From positions 1 to 64,000 of the forward strand of contig UQKU01000002.1 of assembly GCA_900541675.1 (NCBI GenBank): a stretch of DNA of 64,000 nt, written 5' to 3'. Below the pieces are notes generated by a model. It ran no database searches. It was given only the letters and a program-made list of their open reading frames with translations, and was not told the origin of the DNA. This DNA comes from an uncultured Collinsella sp. GTDB lineage: Bacteria; Actinomycetota; Coriobacteriia; Coriobacteriales; Coriobacteriaceae. Position 1 is the stretch's first letter, and each line of letters opens with the position of its first letter. Below are positions 26,278-37,012 of this stretch, piece by piece. Made by a program: the position numbers and the translations under genes.

Positions 26278-29200
26278 CTAGTTGGACCCGTGGGGAATGC
26301 CCTTGGTGTTGATGCGCGACAGCGTGTACGTCACGTAGTCGGAGTTCTTATAGCCTCCGAGGTTGCTGACATTGACTGGCGTGTCCTTTATTACACCGTT
26401 ATCGGACATATTGGCCGTTAGCACCAGACGATAGTTGGCATAGGTCTGACCAGCCGTCTCAACATCGGTGTTCACCTTAACGCGGAAGGCATGCTTAAAG
26501 GCAAGGCTGTTACCGTCACGCGTGGCAAACGTGTCGCCAGCCTTGGTGTCAGTAAAAACGTAGCTGCTGCCACTCAACGAGCCCGCGCCCAGCTTGTCGC
26601 TACCGAACACCGTAATGTACTTTGAGATATCGCCGACCGGAACATAGCCGTCTTTATCCCGGCGCTGCAAGCTCAACGTATAGGTCACCGTGCTGGCATT
26701 GGAGATCATGGCCTCGGCACCCGCGAGCTTGGACAAATCATACGTTCCCACCAGAGCGATTTCGCCGTCGGCGGACTTGAGGTCATCGATGTTGATGCCC
26801 AGCTGCGACTTCTTTGAAGCCTCGAGCGCAATAGTCGAGGAACCCACGTCCATGCGGTAGTATCCAGCTTTGCCGTCGATGTATGCCGAGTTGCTACTGG
26901 TGCTGAGCGTGTCGGCATGCGTGGAAAGGTACGCGCGGTAGTTGGGTTTGGTGTAGCGGTCGGTGCCGCTGTTCTGCGAGGCCACGATACCCGCCTGGCA
27001 GGCAGGCTCCGTCATGGTGAGCGCGGCCTCCATGGTAACGGTGAAGGCATTGCTATGGTTCTTGGCGATCTCGCGCAGGCCCGATATATCGATGGGATTG
27101 CCGCTAGCGTCGGCAAGCACAAGCGACATATCGCCGCCGCCCGCAGTCCAGCTAAGGCCCGATACCGCCGGGATCGGGGTTGTACCAGCCGAAGTCCAGC
27201 CCGACCCGTTCCAGGTGTAGTAGTTCTCGCCCACCTTAACGTAGAACGCGTAGCCACCCTGCGTGCCCGTGGGGTATCCCACCGAGCCCGCGATGACGCC
27301 ATCGTGATAGGTGACAAGCGATGAATCGAGCTGATAATACAGCGCGTCAGAGCTCGTGTATTGCTGGCTCGAGTCAAACGTCACGGTGTCGCTCACGTTC
27401 ATGGAAAGCGGATAGGTGGCTCCGTGGAGCTCCATCTGGTTGATGCTGTCCTTGTTGTCGATGAGGTTACGTTTGTTGTCGATGAGGTTGTGCGTGTAGT
27501 TGGATGCCACGCTGTAGGTCGAGGGCGTATTCTGGTGCCCGTCCTCGGCAGCCTTGCCGTCGGCTGCGGTCTTACCGCGCAGCAGGTAGTTGATGTGCTC
27601 GTTAAGGCTCGTGTCCACCGTGGTGGCGGTGTAGCCGTTGACGCCTGCGGATCCCGCCGGCGTGCGCACCACCAAGTAGAAGTTTTCGCTCTTGGGCTCT
27701 TCCTTATCAACGGAGAGGGTATAGAACGTGCCCGTCGTGTCGGAAGAAGTGCGCGCGCGGTAGTACGCGCCATCGACCTTGGCGCCAGCCATCTTCGCGA
27801 GTTCGGCCTGGCTCTTGCCCTTGACCTCGTCATCGGCGAGCTTGACCCAGGCGCCGTCCTTGGCCTCCTTGGCCTTATCGGCCTTCACGCCCACGATTTC
27901 ACTCAGCCACGGCTCGACGTAGGCATTGTTGCCGGCATCCACAAAGTCGGTGAGCTTGACCGACGCCGCTCCGCCTGCGCCGACCGTGCAGTGGTATTCA
28001 CAGTTGTTATGAGCAGTGTCCACGAGCGTAAGCTGCGTGCCCTCGGGCAGCGTGGCACCAAAGGTGATGCTCTTGTTGAGCGGGCCCATGGAGCCGCCGG
28101 CTTCGAGCAGCGTGTTCCAGCCGTAATCGACCGGCTTGCCCCGAGCGCTACCATAGGTCCAGGTAAGGTAGCCGGTCATGGTGTCGCCGCTGCTCACAAG
28201 TACGTGCTTGTCGTATTTTGTCGCATAGTCGGCAGCCTTGAAGTTCGCACCTTCGGAGTAGGTGGCGGTAAAGTCGATCTCGAGCATGCGCTTGACGATG
28301 ATGGGTACCTGTACACGATAGCTCTGGCCGGCCTCGCTAAAGGTGACCGTAAGCAGCGTGAAGCGCCCCTGCTCATTGTCCCAGTCGGTGCTCGCGCGGA
28401 ATGCCATAGAGCTCGTGCCATTGTTGAGCACCTTGAGCGTGGGCGCTTGCGAGGCGGCTACGTCCTTGACGAAGGTGCCGTTATCGGCGAGCGAGAAGAC
28501 CTCGGCGGTGGCGGTCACATGCGCGGTGCTGCCGTTGAGGCGGCAGGCATCGGAGAAGCCGCCATTGGTCACGATGTTCAGGTAGCTCTCCACCGTCGTG
28601 GTATCGTTGCCCGGAATCACGAGCACGGGGAAGTCAGTTTTGGCCTTCTTGTCCGAAGTAATGTTGTTAGCGTTATAGGTGCTACGCGAGCTGTCCGCGC
28701 TATAGGTGCTCGTGTTTTGGTATGCGCCGGCATCATTGATGCCGGCGATGTTGGTGTAGGTGTAGCGGCCGGGAACGCGGGCACCCGCTTGGCTTTGGAT
28801 GGTCGTCGCGGTGTCAATGGCGGCGCCGTCGCCAAACAGGTAGCGGTCGGTGGTGTCGCCGTCGGAGGCACGCACCGCCATCGTGCTCACGGGCCTCGTG
28901 GTCACGTACGGACTCGTTGCCGTGGTAGCAGTATCGCCTGCGCCGTAAAGCGTTTTGTTCTCGTTGGGCGCGGCAGCCGTGCCGTTGTAGTCGCCGAAGG
29001 CAATATAAGTTTTCTCGTTAACAGCAGCCGTATTCGTATTGGTCGTGTAAACCATCGGCGGCAGGTCGCTCGTGGTCTTGCCACTACCGGGCTTTACTTC
29101 CACGCCCGCTGCGGAAAGGCTGTACTTACCATCCCCCGTGTCAACCTCGCCCAAGAGTACGCCCTGGGTTTTGCCCGCATTGTAGCTATTGCTGTCCATG

Positions 29201-32200
29201 AGCACGTTTAACAGATGGAACTGGCCGCGCCCGTCGCCCATAATGCCGCCGTTGGACCTTTCGCTAAACGTGGTGTTGGATACCTTTGTGTTGGTAACGT
29301 CGATGACGACGGATCCGCTGTTACTCGCGTTATTCGCGCCCAGCAGACCGCCGCTCCAGTTACCCTTAATCGTAGCGTTCTCGATCGCGATGTTGTTGCA
29401 GGCTATATTCACATTGCTGAAGAAGTAGCCGATAAGCCCGCCCGAGCATTTGCCGGTGCCGGCGATGCTGACATTCTTGACACTGCAGTCGTCGAACCAG
29501 TACTTGTTGGGGCTACCGCTACTCGTAACCTCACCAATCAGGCCGCCCGCATTGTAGATGCTATTGTTCGTTCCGGCCTTATCGCCGATGACGGCGTTCT
29601 CGGTGCCGTTTCCGCCATCAATGCGCACGTTGCTCATAGAAATAACGCCGCCACGGGCGCGTCCGACCACGCCGCCGGCGCCCATATGGTCATCGGAGTT
29701 CGACCCGGTGGCTAGCACGTTTACCCCAGAGATGACTGCCGTGCACGACGACTGGGCCGCTGTGGTGGTGCCGATGTTGGTGTTGACCGAGATATCGCTT
29801 CTTTCGACATAGCCGAGCACGCCGCCCACGTAGGGCACTGTCCCTGTGGCAGTTATGGTCGAGTTTTTGCCAACGGTCCTTTCGCTCACCCCTGTGCCTG
29901 CGGTTGTCCACACACCGCACGCCGAGGCGACCGTACCCACATAGCCACCGACATTCTTCTCGCCCGTGACGTTAAGGCCAGTGTATGAGCAGTCATAGAG
30001 ATACGCGGGGCCCCACCCGTCCCCGAACTCGACCATATAGGTTCTGTCTTCGCTCGTAGTTCGTCTGGCGCGGCCCGAGCTGCCAAGAAGCCCTCCTACG
30101 CTCTTTGCGCCCGACACGGTGCAGTTCTTCATCTGCACGTTGCGGTAGATGCCGCACGTGCCGTCGTCGTAGTTGGCCGTTGCACCCGCCAAAAGGCCGG
30201 CACCGGTAAGGTCGTTCGGCGCCTCTCCTGGTTTGGCTTCGCCGTTGGTGTCGATATAGGTGAGCGCTACGTTGCAGTTGCTAAAGGTGAGGTCTTTGAC
30301 CTGCGCGCCGTCGTTCGCGGTGACGCTCTGCCCCACATTGGTGGAGGTGAACATCACGGTGCTGAATAGACCACCCACGCCCGAGACCTTATAGTCGTCG
30401 TCGGCGTATTCGACGACGCCGTAGGCGGTGCCTTCGGTACCCACCGTGATGGTGGCGCCGTTACCGTCGATCGTGGCTACGTGCGGCGTAATACGGTCGC
30501 GGTCGGTGCCCGGCTGGTTCGAATTGCAGGCATTGGAATAGTAGCGGCCGTTTAGGCCCACGTACCCCGTGCCGTAGTCGGTCATATCGTAGGTGTCGCC
30601 CTGCTTGAACTCCAAGCTCATGCCGATCGATTTCGACGCGCACACATAGCCCGTTTGGTAGTCGGCAGCGTAGGACGCCACCAGGTAGGGCGAATTTACA
30701 TCGTCATCATGGTCGAGCGGGCCGTGCCACCTCTGCTTGCCGGGGGCCTTCTGGTCGTCGTTTTTGGCGATTTCGAAATCGCCGGCAGCACTCTCAGGCT
30801 TGCCCACATTTGCGTAGTTAGCATTCCGTACCTTGCCATATTCCTTGTTGCCAAACAGGTAGCCGCATATCGCCGGGTCTTGCGAATCGCTGCCCCAGTA
30901 AGCCTTGGAACCGCGGAACACGCCATTATTGGAGTAGTTGGTATGTGCCGCGCCAGCACCCGCACCCGAGCTGATGATGGCCGAGAGCACCAAAAGGCCC
31001 TGGGCGTTTTTCACCATGGTCACAGGAGCCTCGGCGTTAGTGCCGAGGTACTTGTTGTCGGTGCCCGTGGTGGTGACACAGGGGGTTCCTTTTTTTGTGA
31101 GCTCGTTAATCTGGTAGTTAGCGTTACCGTTTTCAACCTTACAGCCCTCGCTAAAGGCATAGCCATCAATCACGCGACCGACGTAGGGATTGTTGTAGAG
31201 ATCAAAGTTGCCCTTTCCCAGACCACGAGATTTGTCACCAGTTCCAGCACGCCAGGAAGATTTTCCGCTTTTGTCCATATTGCGGAAAATCACGCCGCCA
31301 CCCGCAATGGCACCGACGTAGCCACCAATGGGAACAAGATGCGGCTTGTCGCCACCGCCCGTGACGGTAAATCCCGTTGTAGGGTTTTCGGCCGTCGTCC
31401 CATTAACGACCACGCCATCGATAATGTTATCGCCACCAAGGATGCAGCCGACAACGCCACCGAAAAACGCCGTCGGAACGCCGTCGGCATCCTTGGCAGA
31501 ATAAGTAATAGTCGCCGACGCGTTCACATAGCGAATATTCAGATCGCGCACCACGCTGCCGTAACTATAGGGAATAAGGCCGCGAAGCGAACCCTCGTTA
31601 TTCTCTATCTTGATGGCTGCGTTTTTATTATCACTGCCAAAGTTGCCAACGATGACGCCCCTAAACGGGTTGGCCCTATTTCCAAAACCGCCAAACGATG
31701 CGCCGTCGAGAGTAATCGTATTGCCCTCAGTAGGCTCGATGCTGTAATACGCGCTCTGCATATAGCGGTGCATGGTTTCGTCGCTCAGCGTCTGCGGGGA
31801 ATTGGTCGACGCGTCTCCGGTCTTCTTCTCCCATTTATTATCGGTACCGTTCGCCTGCTTGTAGACGTACGTAACCTCATTGTCGGTCGAGTGATCGCTG
31901 CTGCGGCGAGTGCAGAGCCTACCCTGGTCGGCGACAATGGTGACCTCCCAGCCGTCAAGCGCCGTCATGTTATTAATGTAGTTGGCAATGGCATTCATCT
32001 CCGCCGCGTTTGTGACGGAATAAGGATCGCCGTAGGTACCACATCCCATTACCAGCTTTGGAATGCGCTGGTTGACTTTAATTTCGTGATACTGGACGCC
32101 ATCCTCGGTGGCTTTTCCCTTGTAAACATAAGGAAGGTAGTCACCGAACCAAGGCCTGACGTCACCGTCCTTCTTACCATCAACCGTCACATAGCCGCTC

Positions 32201-35200
32201 ACGGCACCATACGTCGCTTCGTCGTAATACCAAAGCTGCTTGCCCGAGTACTCCTTGTTCTCGGCATCGATTTCGCTTCCGTACGTCACCATTCCGGCAT
32301 TGGCATCGGCCTTAGTAAAGGTGTAATCCGCAGAGCCCGTGCCCGTACTTTTGTAGCCAAAACTCTCCAGCAGGCTCGCATGGGTGAAAATCGTATTGCT
32401 ATTTTGGCTGGGCAAGCTGATTCGCTCAAACTTTGCCGTCACCTGATCGGAATTTTTTCCCACGCCGAGTCTGCCGAAGAGCGAGGTTGCCGCCGTGTCC
32501 CCTTTCGCATAACTAAGGGTTGAAGAAATATTCTTAGCGCTCAGGTTCACGCATGTCTGCATCTCGTTGATAAGCAGAGGAGCATAGCTGGTATTGCCGT
32601 TCACACCGTCGACCTTCAAGCCGTCGAGTGTCAGACCATCTATCTCGAGCTGCGCCACATTAGTCTCATTGATGGGCCCATAGATACAGCAGCACACAAG
32701 TGCACCGGACGAACTTCCCGCATCGTTCACAACAGAGCCCACGGTGCCAGCAAGCGTGACGTTTTCGACATTAAGGTCGCCCGTATGGGTTCCGATGAGA
32801 GCGCAGTGCATATTTTCGTGCTGCGTGGCTTCGCTATTCTTTTTATTACCTTCTTGCTCAGCTTTAATGTCGGAATAATGGAACGTAATCGTTGCATTAT
32901 TCACAGTAACCGTTGAGCCCTTCGCGGGGTCAGTAGGATAGAAACTGTATCCATCTAAATTGATTGCCACGCCCGCGCTGTCGCTCGTGCCAATATTGTT
33001 TCCTTTGAAAATTTCCTGATTCCCCGGGATGATATAGGTCTGAATTGCAGGGGGCGCATACAAATACGCGCACCAAAGCAGTAGGTACTCTGCGGAGTCC
33101 ATCCAACTGCTTGCGCTGCTATTTTTTTCGTTGTTGCCTACCTCCGCATATGCTTTGTCAAGATTGTAGTAATACCTCGTCCAGGCATTCGTTTTGTGGT
33201 TACTGCCGAAAGCCGACCGATTCTGATAGCTGTTGTCACTTCCCGGCTCTCCACTCATGTTGAGCTTGCCGCCATTGGCACCGTCATTGGTATGCAGCGA
33301 AACGACAACGTTCCATTCGCCATCAATAAGCTTGCTGCCGGCTTCGTTGCCATAGGCAGGCTTAGTGCCATTGCCAACCCATTCATCAAACGAAGTATCA
33401 CTGTCGTCGCTTTTGATTGCCGTGTTGTTGATTTTCACGCCATTGCCCGCAGCAGCACCATTGACCTTATATGCAGTGTCCCAACTTGCCCTGTCCTCCA
33501 AGTACAAGCCGCTATAAGTTTCTACTCCATATGTTGAGGAATTCTCCGTTCTGCCACCTCGGCCGATGAGCAGGCCAAGCACCGTTGCCTTATCGGCATT
33601 AATGGTTGCGTTCGAAAGATCGATGGCGTAGTCGTTGATGATCCAGTAGCCACTGGCGGCGTATACGAGGCCGCCGACCTCGGTAGAGCTATTTGCGGTC
33701 ACGGTCGTGTTGTTGGTAGTTTTGAGGGCATAGGCGTTATCGCTGGCGCTCGCAGCAGCATCGCCAATGGTGACGATGGCATTGCCCCAGCTGTAGCCCA
33801 GAAGACCACCGGCGCCGTTCTTTGCATCGCCGTTCTTGCCGACGTTCATAGTGAATCTACTAAAGCTAAGACCGGTAATGGTAACGTTCTTCTCGTTCGA
33901 TCCCTGCACAATGCAGCCGATAAGACCGCCGACCTGGGCAATCTTGCCGCTGGTGCAATTGCCGGTTTCGATTGATCCGGCGACTTCGAGGCCCGCAACA
34001 TTGAATGACGAGCCATAATCGCCCACATAACCAATGGCGCCGCCAATGCGACTATTGCCGTTAAGCGTTTTAGTTGCAGCGATGGTCGCTTGAGCCCTGC
34101 TGTTATCCTTAAACGCAACCGTAGAAGCCGCCAACACGCTTCCCGCAATACCACCAATGTTCACGTCATTTGCAAACGTATCATCGCACGCGATATTCGT
34201 TTTGCACGTTACGCCAGACAATGACAGGTTGCCGACGATGGCACCCGCAAGCGACCCGGCATCGATAGCCGAACCGTTATCGAACTTCATGGAGCCAGCG
34301 ATTGTGACGTTGGAAATGGTTGCACCGTTGACGGCCGCGAACAAGCCCAAGCGGCCGTGGCGGTAGATTTTGCCGTTGCCATTGGTCGTGTCATTGCCGT
34401 CGAGCACGGCCCCGCCGCGCATGCCGTACGACTCGCCGACGGCAAGGTTGATTGTGCTGTTGCCATTTGTGCCGTTGCCATTCAACGTTCCCAAGAAAAC
34501 TTGCGAGCCGTCTGCACGATCCTGCGTGAAACCCGTCAGGCCCGTGCCCTTGAGATTAATAGTGCCGTTCACCGTAATGGTCGCGGACTGCAAGATGTTC
34601 GGGTTGTTTTCAGAAACGCCCTCGACCATGGAGTAGCAGCCGTTGGTTTGCCAGGTGATTGCAAGTTTGGCGAAATCCTCAACAGAGGTTAGGGTGTAGG
34701 CACCGTTAGCTGCCGTCAGCGAATCCGGCAAGGTCAACTTATGAGTGTCCACATCAAGCTTAATGAAGTCGCCGCCCAGACGAATAACTTCGCCGTAGGT
34801 CGCGATGTCGTCCGTCTTCGAGGCAGTATTGCTACGTTTGAAGGTCCAGCCCGCTGCACCCTTGTCAGCGTCAGAGCCATCGCCGACAGCAAAAATCAGC
34901 GCGTTGTGGTTCTCGTATACGAGCTGGCCCGTCGTGCTGTTTTCGGCAAAACTTGCGCCCGACAGATCCGTGATGCCGCTGAATTTGATTACAGCATTCC
35001 ACGCGGAGCCCGCAATTCCCGCGGCACGGTTGCTTTGCGCCTTACCGATAGGATTGTCGCTTGTAAGTTTGAAATCTCGCACGTCAAGGACATTGCGCGT
35101 GTCGACAACGCCCACGGCGCCACCGAACTTTCCGGCGTCCGTTCGCGCCGAAGCACCTCCCTTGCACGCAACCGTCACGCCGTCGAGCACAACGGCGACA

Positions 35201-36948
35201 GGCTGCGGATTGGGAGCTGAGCTATCGCCAACATAGCCAACAACACCGCCCGCGTCGGACAGCTTGCCCGCAAGTTCAAACTCAATTGAGCACGTTTTCT
35301 TATCCGCATCCTTTTGGACCACAAAGGCGCGCAGCGGCTCATCGACGCCTTTTGCCGTCGCGAACACCTTGCCGACAAGGCCGCCGTAGCTGCCGTTGAC
35401 GCTAACTTCTTCCGGTAAGGCGAGCTTGCTCTTATACGTTCCGCCTTGCACCACGATGTCGCCATTAGAAATATCGGCCACGCCAAAGAGGGCGCCGGCA
35501 CGTTGCGATGCACCAAGCGTCACAAGCTTGCCCAGGTCGAACATATTGGGCTTAACGATAAATCCTTGCGCAAAGCTCACGTCGCCGATGACGCCACCGG
35601 AGCAAGCACTGTATTTATCGCCGACGTTGCACGCCGGCTTAACCGTTACGCCATCAGCGATGTTGAGCGTGAGGTTGGTGGCCTTACCGATAAGACCGCC
35701 CGCCGCGTTTTTACCTGCGACGCTCAGCGCCGAGACATCGATGCCAGTTGGTAGGGCGACGGTGGCACCCTCCCGCGCCTCGCCGATAAGACCCCCCGCG
35801 TTGGCATCAACGGCTGTCGCGTTGATAGTGGGGGTACCGTCGAGTTTGTCCGGCAGGGCGAGGCCCGCAAGCGTAAGCGATGCTCCTTCGGCAAGGGTGT
35901 TCACAAGCAAGCCCATGTTGCCTGTGCTCGATTGCATATCGATCGCCAGGGGGCTGTTCGCGCTTGTCACGTAGGTTGCGTTAAGCGTGAGCGCGCCCGT
36001 GACCTCGCCCACAAGTGGCGAGGCGAGCTTGCAGATGTCCTTTTCGGTATCGCTCTTGGGCGTGCCCACGGTTACGGTGGCAGCAAGCGTCTTGTCCGCG
36101 CCCGTGACCTTTGCGGCCACGATGGGCTGGGCATCGGTACCCTTCCAGGTGAGCTTTACGGTGCTGTTGGCGTCGCTGAGCTCGATGTTGTTGAAGAGCG
36201 TCTTGTTGACGGTCAGGGTCCTGTCGCCGAGGTTGAGCGCGCCTTTGAAAGGGTAGGCATCGCTGCCGAAGCCCTGGAACGTGAGGCTACCCAGGCCGTC
36301 CACGATCTCCGCGCCGCACACGTCGAAGTCGATGCCGGTCGAGCCACCTTTGGAGATGTTCGCGTTCTGGTAGATGGCGGGATCGGTGTTGGAGATGGCG
36401 ATAAGGTCGGCGTTGGCCTCAAAGGTAATGGCCGTGACGGCGCCCAAGTCGTCAGTGATGACATTGCCGTCACCCAACGCGTGCCTGAGATCCTCGACAG
36501 TAGCGATGGTGGGGGCGGTGTTTGCCTGATCAGCAGCATCCGCGTCCGCGTCATCCGCTTGTTCTCCGTCAGCAGCACCCTCATCGGCAGCCGCATCGTC
36601 TTGAGACGCGTCGCCCTCCGTTGGGGTATCGCCGTTAGTGGTTCCATCGGTCGTGGAGTCCTGTGATTCGCCAGCGTTGGTAGAACCGTCGCCGCCCTCG
36701 GTAGCGCCAGCGTCGGTGCCCGGAGTCGTTGCGACATCATCAGATGTAGCCTGGTCAGCATCTTGCAGCGCGGTGGCCACAGCATCCTGTACGGAGCGCG
36801 CCGTGTTGCCCGCGGCGCGCGCGGCGGAGACGGATGCCTCCATGACGGCGTCGAGCTCTTGCGCGAACACCTCCGTGGAGGGCGCAAGCGCCTGGAAAAC
36901 CATGATCGCAGTCAGGCATGCGGTTGTTATGCGCTTTGCCGTTCTCAT
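26278..36948 (-). CDS. Giant secreted GLUG-like repeat protein, putative adhesin (3556 residues)
   Basis: The protein opens with a signal peptide (basic start, hydrophobic core, cleavage likely after VFA at about residue 30), followed by an acidic Asp/Thr/Gly-rich stretch (about 55-150). The main body has about twenty copies of a GG-hydrophobic-hydrophobic-G motif (GGLIGEA, GGVIGDV, GGLLGYS and others), each followed by strand-forming residues. This is the GLUG-type repeat expected to stack into a right-handed beta-helix or beta-solenoid. The C-terminal third changes to beta-sandwich-like segments. There is no LPxTG-type signal and no C-terminal membrane helix, so attachment must be indirect or the protein is released. 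The frame is intact and codon use is less GC-rich than in neighbours. ATG 36948 follows GAGGTAGGA. It is last in a locus with three membrane proteins. Confidence 0.85.
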   Translation of the reverse strand: MRTAKRITTACLTAIMVFQALAPSTEVFAQELDAVMEASVSAARAAGNTARSVQDAVATALQDADQATSDDVATTPGTDAGATEGGDGSTNAGESQDSTTDGTTNGDTPTEGDASQDDAAADEGAADGEQADDADADAADQANTAPTIATVEDLRHALGDGNVITDDLGAVTAITFEANADLIAISNTDPAIYQNANISKGGSTGIDFDVCGAEIVDGLGSLTFQGFGSDAYPFKGALNLGDRTLTVNKTLFNNIELSDANSTVKLTWKGTDAQPIVAAKVTGADKTLAATVTVGTPKSDTEKDICKLASPLVGEVTGALTLNATYVTSANSPLAIDMQSSTGNMGLLVNTLAEGASLTLAGLALPDKLDGTPTINATAVDANAGGLIGEAREGATVALPTGIDVSALSVAGKNAAGGLIGKATNLTLNIADGVTVKPACNVGDKYSACSGGVIGDVSFAQGFIVKPNMFDLGKLVTLGASQRAGALFGVADISNGDIVVQGGTYKSKLALPEEVSVNGSYGGLVGKVFATAKGVDEPLRAFVVQKDADKKTCSIEFELAGKLSDAGGVVGYVGDSSAPNPQPVAVVLDGVTVACKGGASARTDAGKFGGAVGVVDTRNVLDVRDFKLTSDNPIGKAQSNRAAGIAGSAWNAVIKFSGITDLSGASFAENSTTGQLVYENHNALIFAVGDGSDADKGAAGWTFKRSNTASKTDDIATYGEVIRLGGDFIKLDVDTHKLTLPDSLTAANGAYTLTSVEDFAKLAITWQTNGCYSMVEGVSENNPNILQSATITVNGTINLKGTGLTGFTQDRADGSQVFLGTLNGNGTNGNSTINLAVGESYGMRGGAVLDGNDTTNGNGKIYRHGRLGLFAAVNGATISNVTIAGSMKFDNGSAIDAGSLAGAIVGNLSLSGVTCKTNIACDDTFANDVNIGGIAGSVLAASTVAFKDNSRAQATIAATKTLNGNSRIGGAIGYVGDYGSSFNVAGLEVAGSIETGNCTSGKIAQVGGLIGCIVQGSNEKNVTITGLSFSRFTMNVGKNGDAKNGAGGLLGYSWGNAIVTIGDAAASASDNAYALKTTNNTTVTANSSTEVGGLVYAASGYWIINDYAIDLSNATINADKATVLGLLIGRGGRTENSSTYGVETYSGLYLEDRASWDTAYKVNGAAAGNGVKINNTAIKSDDSDTSFDEWVGNGTKPAYGNEAGSKLIDGEWNVVVSLHTNDGANGGKLNMSGEPGSDNSYQNRSAFGSNHKTNAWTRYYYNLDKAYAEVGNNEKNSSASSWMDSAEYLLLWCAYLYAPPAIQTYIIPGNQEIFKGNNIGTSDSAGVAINLDGYSFYPTDPAKGSTVTVNNATITFHYSDIKAEQEGNKKNSEATQHENMHCALIGTHTGDLNVENVTLAGTVGSVVNDAGSSSGALVCCCIYGPINETNVAQLEIDGLTLDGLKVDGVNGNTSYAPLLINEMQTCVNLSAKNISSTLSYAKGDTAATSLFGRLGVGKNSDQVTAKFERISLPSQNSNTIFTHASLLESFGYKSTGTGSADYTFTKADANAGMVTYGSEIDAENKEYSGKQLWYYDEATYGAVSGYVTVDGKKDGDVRPWFGDYLPYVYKGKATEDGVQYHEIKVNQRIPKLVMGCGTYGDPYSVTNAAEMNAIANYINNMTALDGWEVTIVADQGRLCTRRSSDHSTDNEVTYVYKQANGTDNKWEKKTGDASTNSPQTLSDETMHRYMQSAYYSIEPTEGNTITLDGASFGGFGNRANPFRGVIVGNFGSDNKNAAIKIENNEGSLRGLIPYSYGSVVRDLNIRYVNASATITYSAKDADGVPTAFFGGVVGCILGGDNIIDGVVVNGTTAENPTTGFTVTGGGDKPHLVPIGGYVGAIAGGGVIFRNMDKSGKSSWRAGTGDKSRGLGKGNFDLYNNPYVGRVIDGYAFSEGCKVENGNANYQINELTKKGTPCVTTTGTDNKYLGTNAEAPVTMVKNAQGLLVLSAIISSGAGAGAAHTNYSNNGVFRGSKAYWGSDSQDPAICGYLFGNKEYGKVRNANYANVGKPESAAGDFEIAKNDDQKAPGKQRWHGPLDHDDDVNSPYLVASYAADYQTGYVCASKSIGMSLEFKQGDTYDMTDYGTGYVGLNGRYYSNACNSNQPGTDRDRITPHVATIDGNGATITVGTEGTAYGVVEYADDDYKVSGVGGLFSTVMFTSTNVGQSVTANDGAQVKDLTFSNCNVALTYIDTNGEAKPGEAPNDLTGAGLLAGATANYDDGTCGIYRNVQMKNCTVSGAKSVGGLLGSSGRARRTTSEDRTYMVEFGDGWGPAYLYDCSYTGLNVTGEKNVGGYVGTVASACGVWTTAGTGVSERTVGKNSTITATGTVPYVGGVLGYVERSDISVNTNIGTTTAAQSSCTAVISGVNVLATGSNSDDHMGAGGVVGRARGGVISMSNVRIDGGNGTENAVIGDKAGTNNSIYNAGGLIGEVTSSGSPNKYWFDDCSVKNVSIAGTGKCSGGLIGYFFSNVNIACNNIAIENATIKGNWSGGLLGANNASNSGSVVIDVTNTKVSNTTFSERSNGGIMGDGRGQFHLLNVLMDSNSYNAGKTQGVLLGEVDTGDGKYSLSAAGVEVKPGSGKTTSDLPPMVYTTNTNTAAVNEKTYIAFGDYNGTAAAPNENKTLYGAGDTATTATSPYVTTRPVSTMAVRASDGDTTDRYLFGDGAAIDTATTIQSQAGARVPGRYTYTNIAGINDAGAYQNTSTYSADSSRSTYNANNITSDKKAKTDFPVLVIPGNDTTTVESYLNIVTNGGFSDACRLNGSTAHVTATAEVFSLADNGTFVKDVAASQAPTLKVLNNGTSSMAFRASTDWDNEQGRFTLLTVTFSEAGQSYRVQVPIIVKRMLEIDFTATYSEGANFKAADYATKYDKHVLVSSGDTMTGYLTWTYGSARGKPVDYGWNTLLEAGGSMGPLNKSITFGATLPEGTQLTLVDTAHNNCEYHCTVGAGGAASVKLTDFVDAGNNAYVEPWLSEIVGVKADKAKEAKDGAWVKLADDEVKGKSQAELAKMAGAKVDGAYYRARTSSDTTGTFYTLSVDKEEPKSENFYLVVRTPAGSAGVNGYTATTVDTSLNEHINYLLRGKTAADGKAAEDGHQNTPSTYSVASNYTHNLIDNKRNLIDNKDSINQMELHGATYPLSMNVSDTVTFDSSQQYTSSDALYYQLDSSLVTYHDGVIAGSVGYPTGTQGGYAFYVKVGENYYTWNGSGWTSAGTTPIPAVSGLSWTAGGGDMSLVLADASGNPIDISGLREIAKNHSNAFTVTMEAALTMTEPACQAGIVASQNSGTDRYTKPNYRAYLSTHADTLSTSSNSAYIDGKAGYYRMDVGSSTIALEASKKSQLGINIDDLKSADGEIALVGTYDLSKLAGAEAMISNASTVTYTLSLQRRDKDGYVPVGDISKYITVFGSDKLGAGSLSGSSYVFTDTKAGDTFATRDGNSLAFKHAFRVKVNTDVETAGQTYANYRLVLTANMSDNGVIKDTPVNVSNLGGYKNSDYVTYTLSRINTKGIPHGSN

Positions 36949-37012
36949 CTGGTCCTACCTCGTTCTATCTCATGCCCCGTGCGGGGTCTCAAAATCACAG
37001 ATTGCGGTTGGC

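Noticed and set aside
30655..32523. Plus-strand open frame of about 620 codons inside the giant adhesin gene
   Set aside because: It is antisense to the repeat region, with no start signals; the adhesin frame is continuous.
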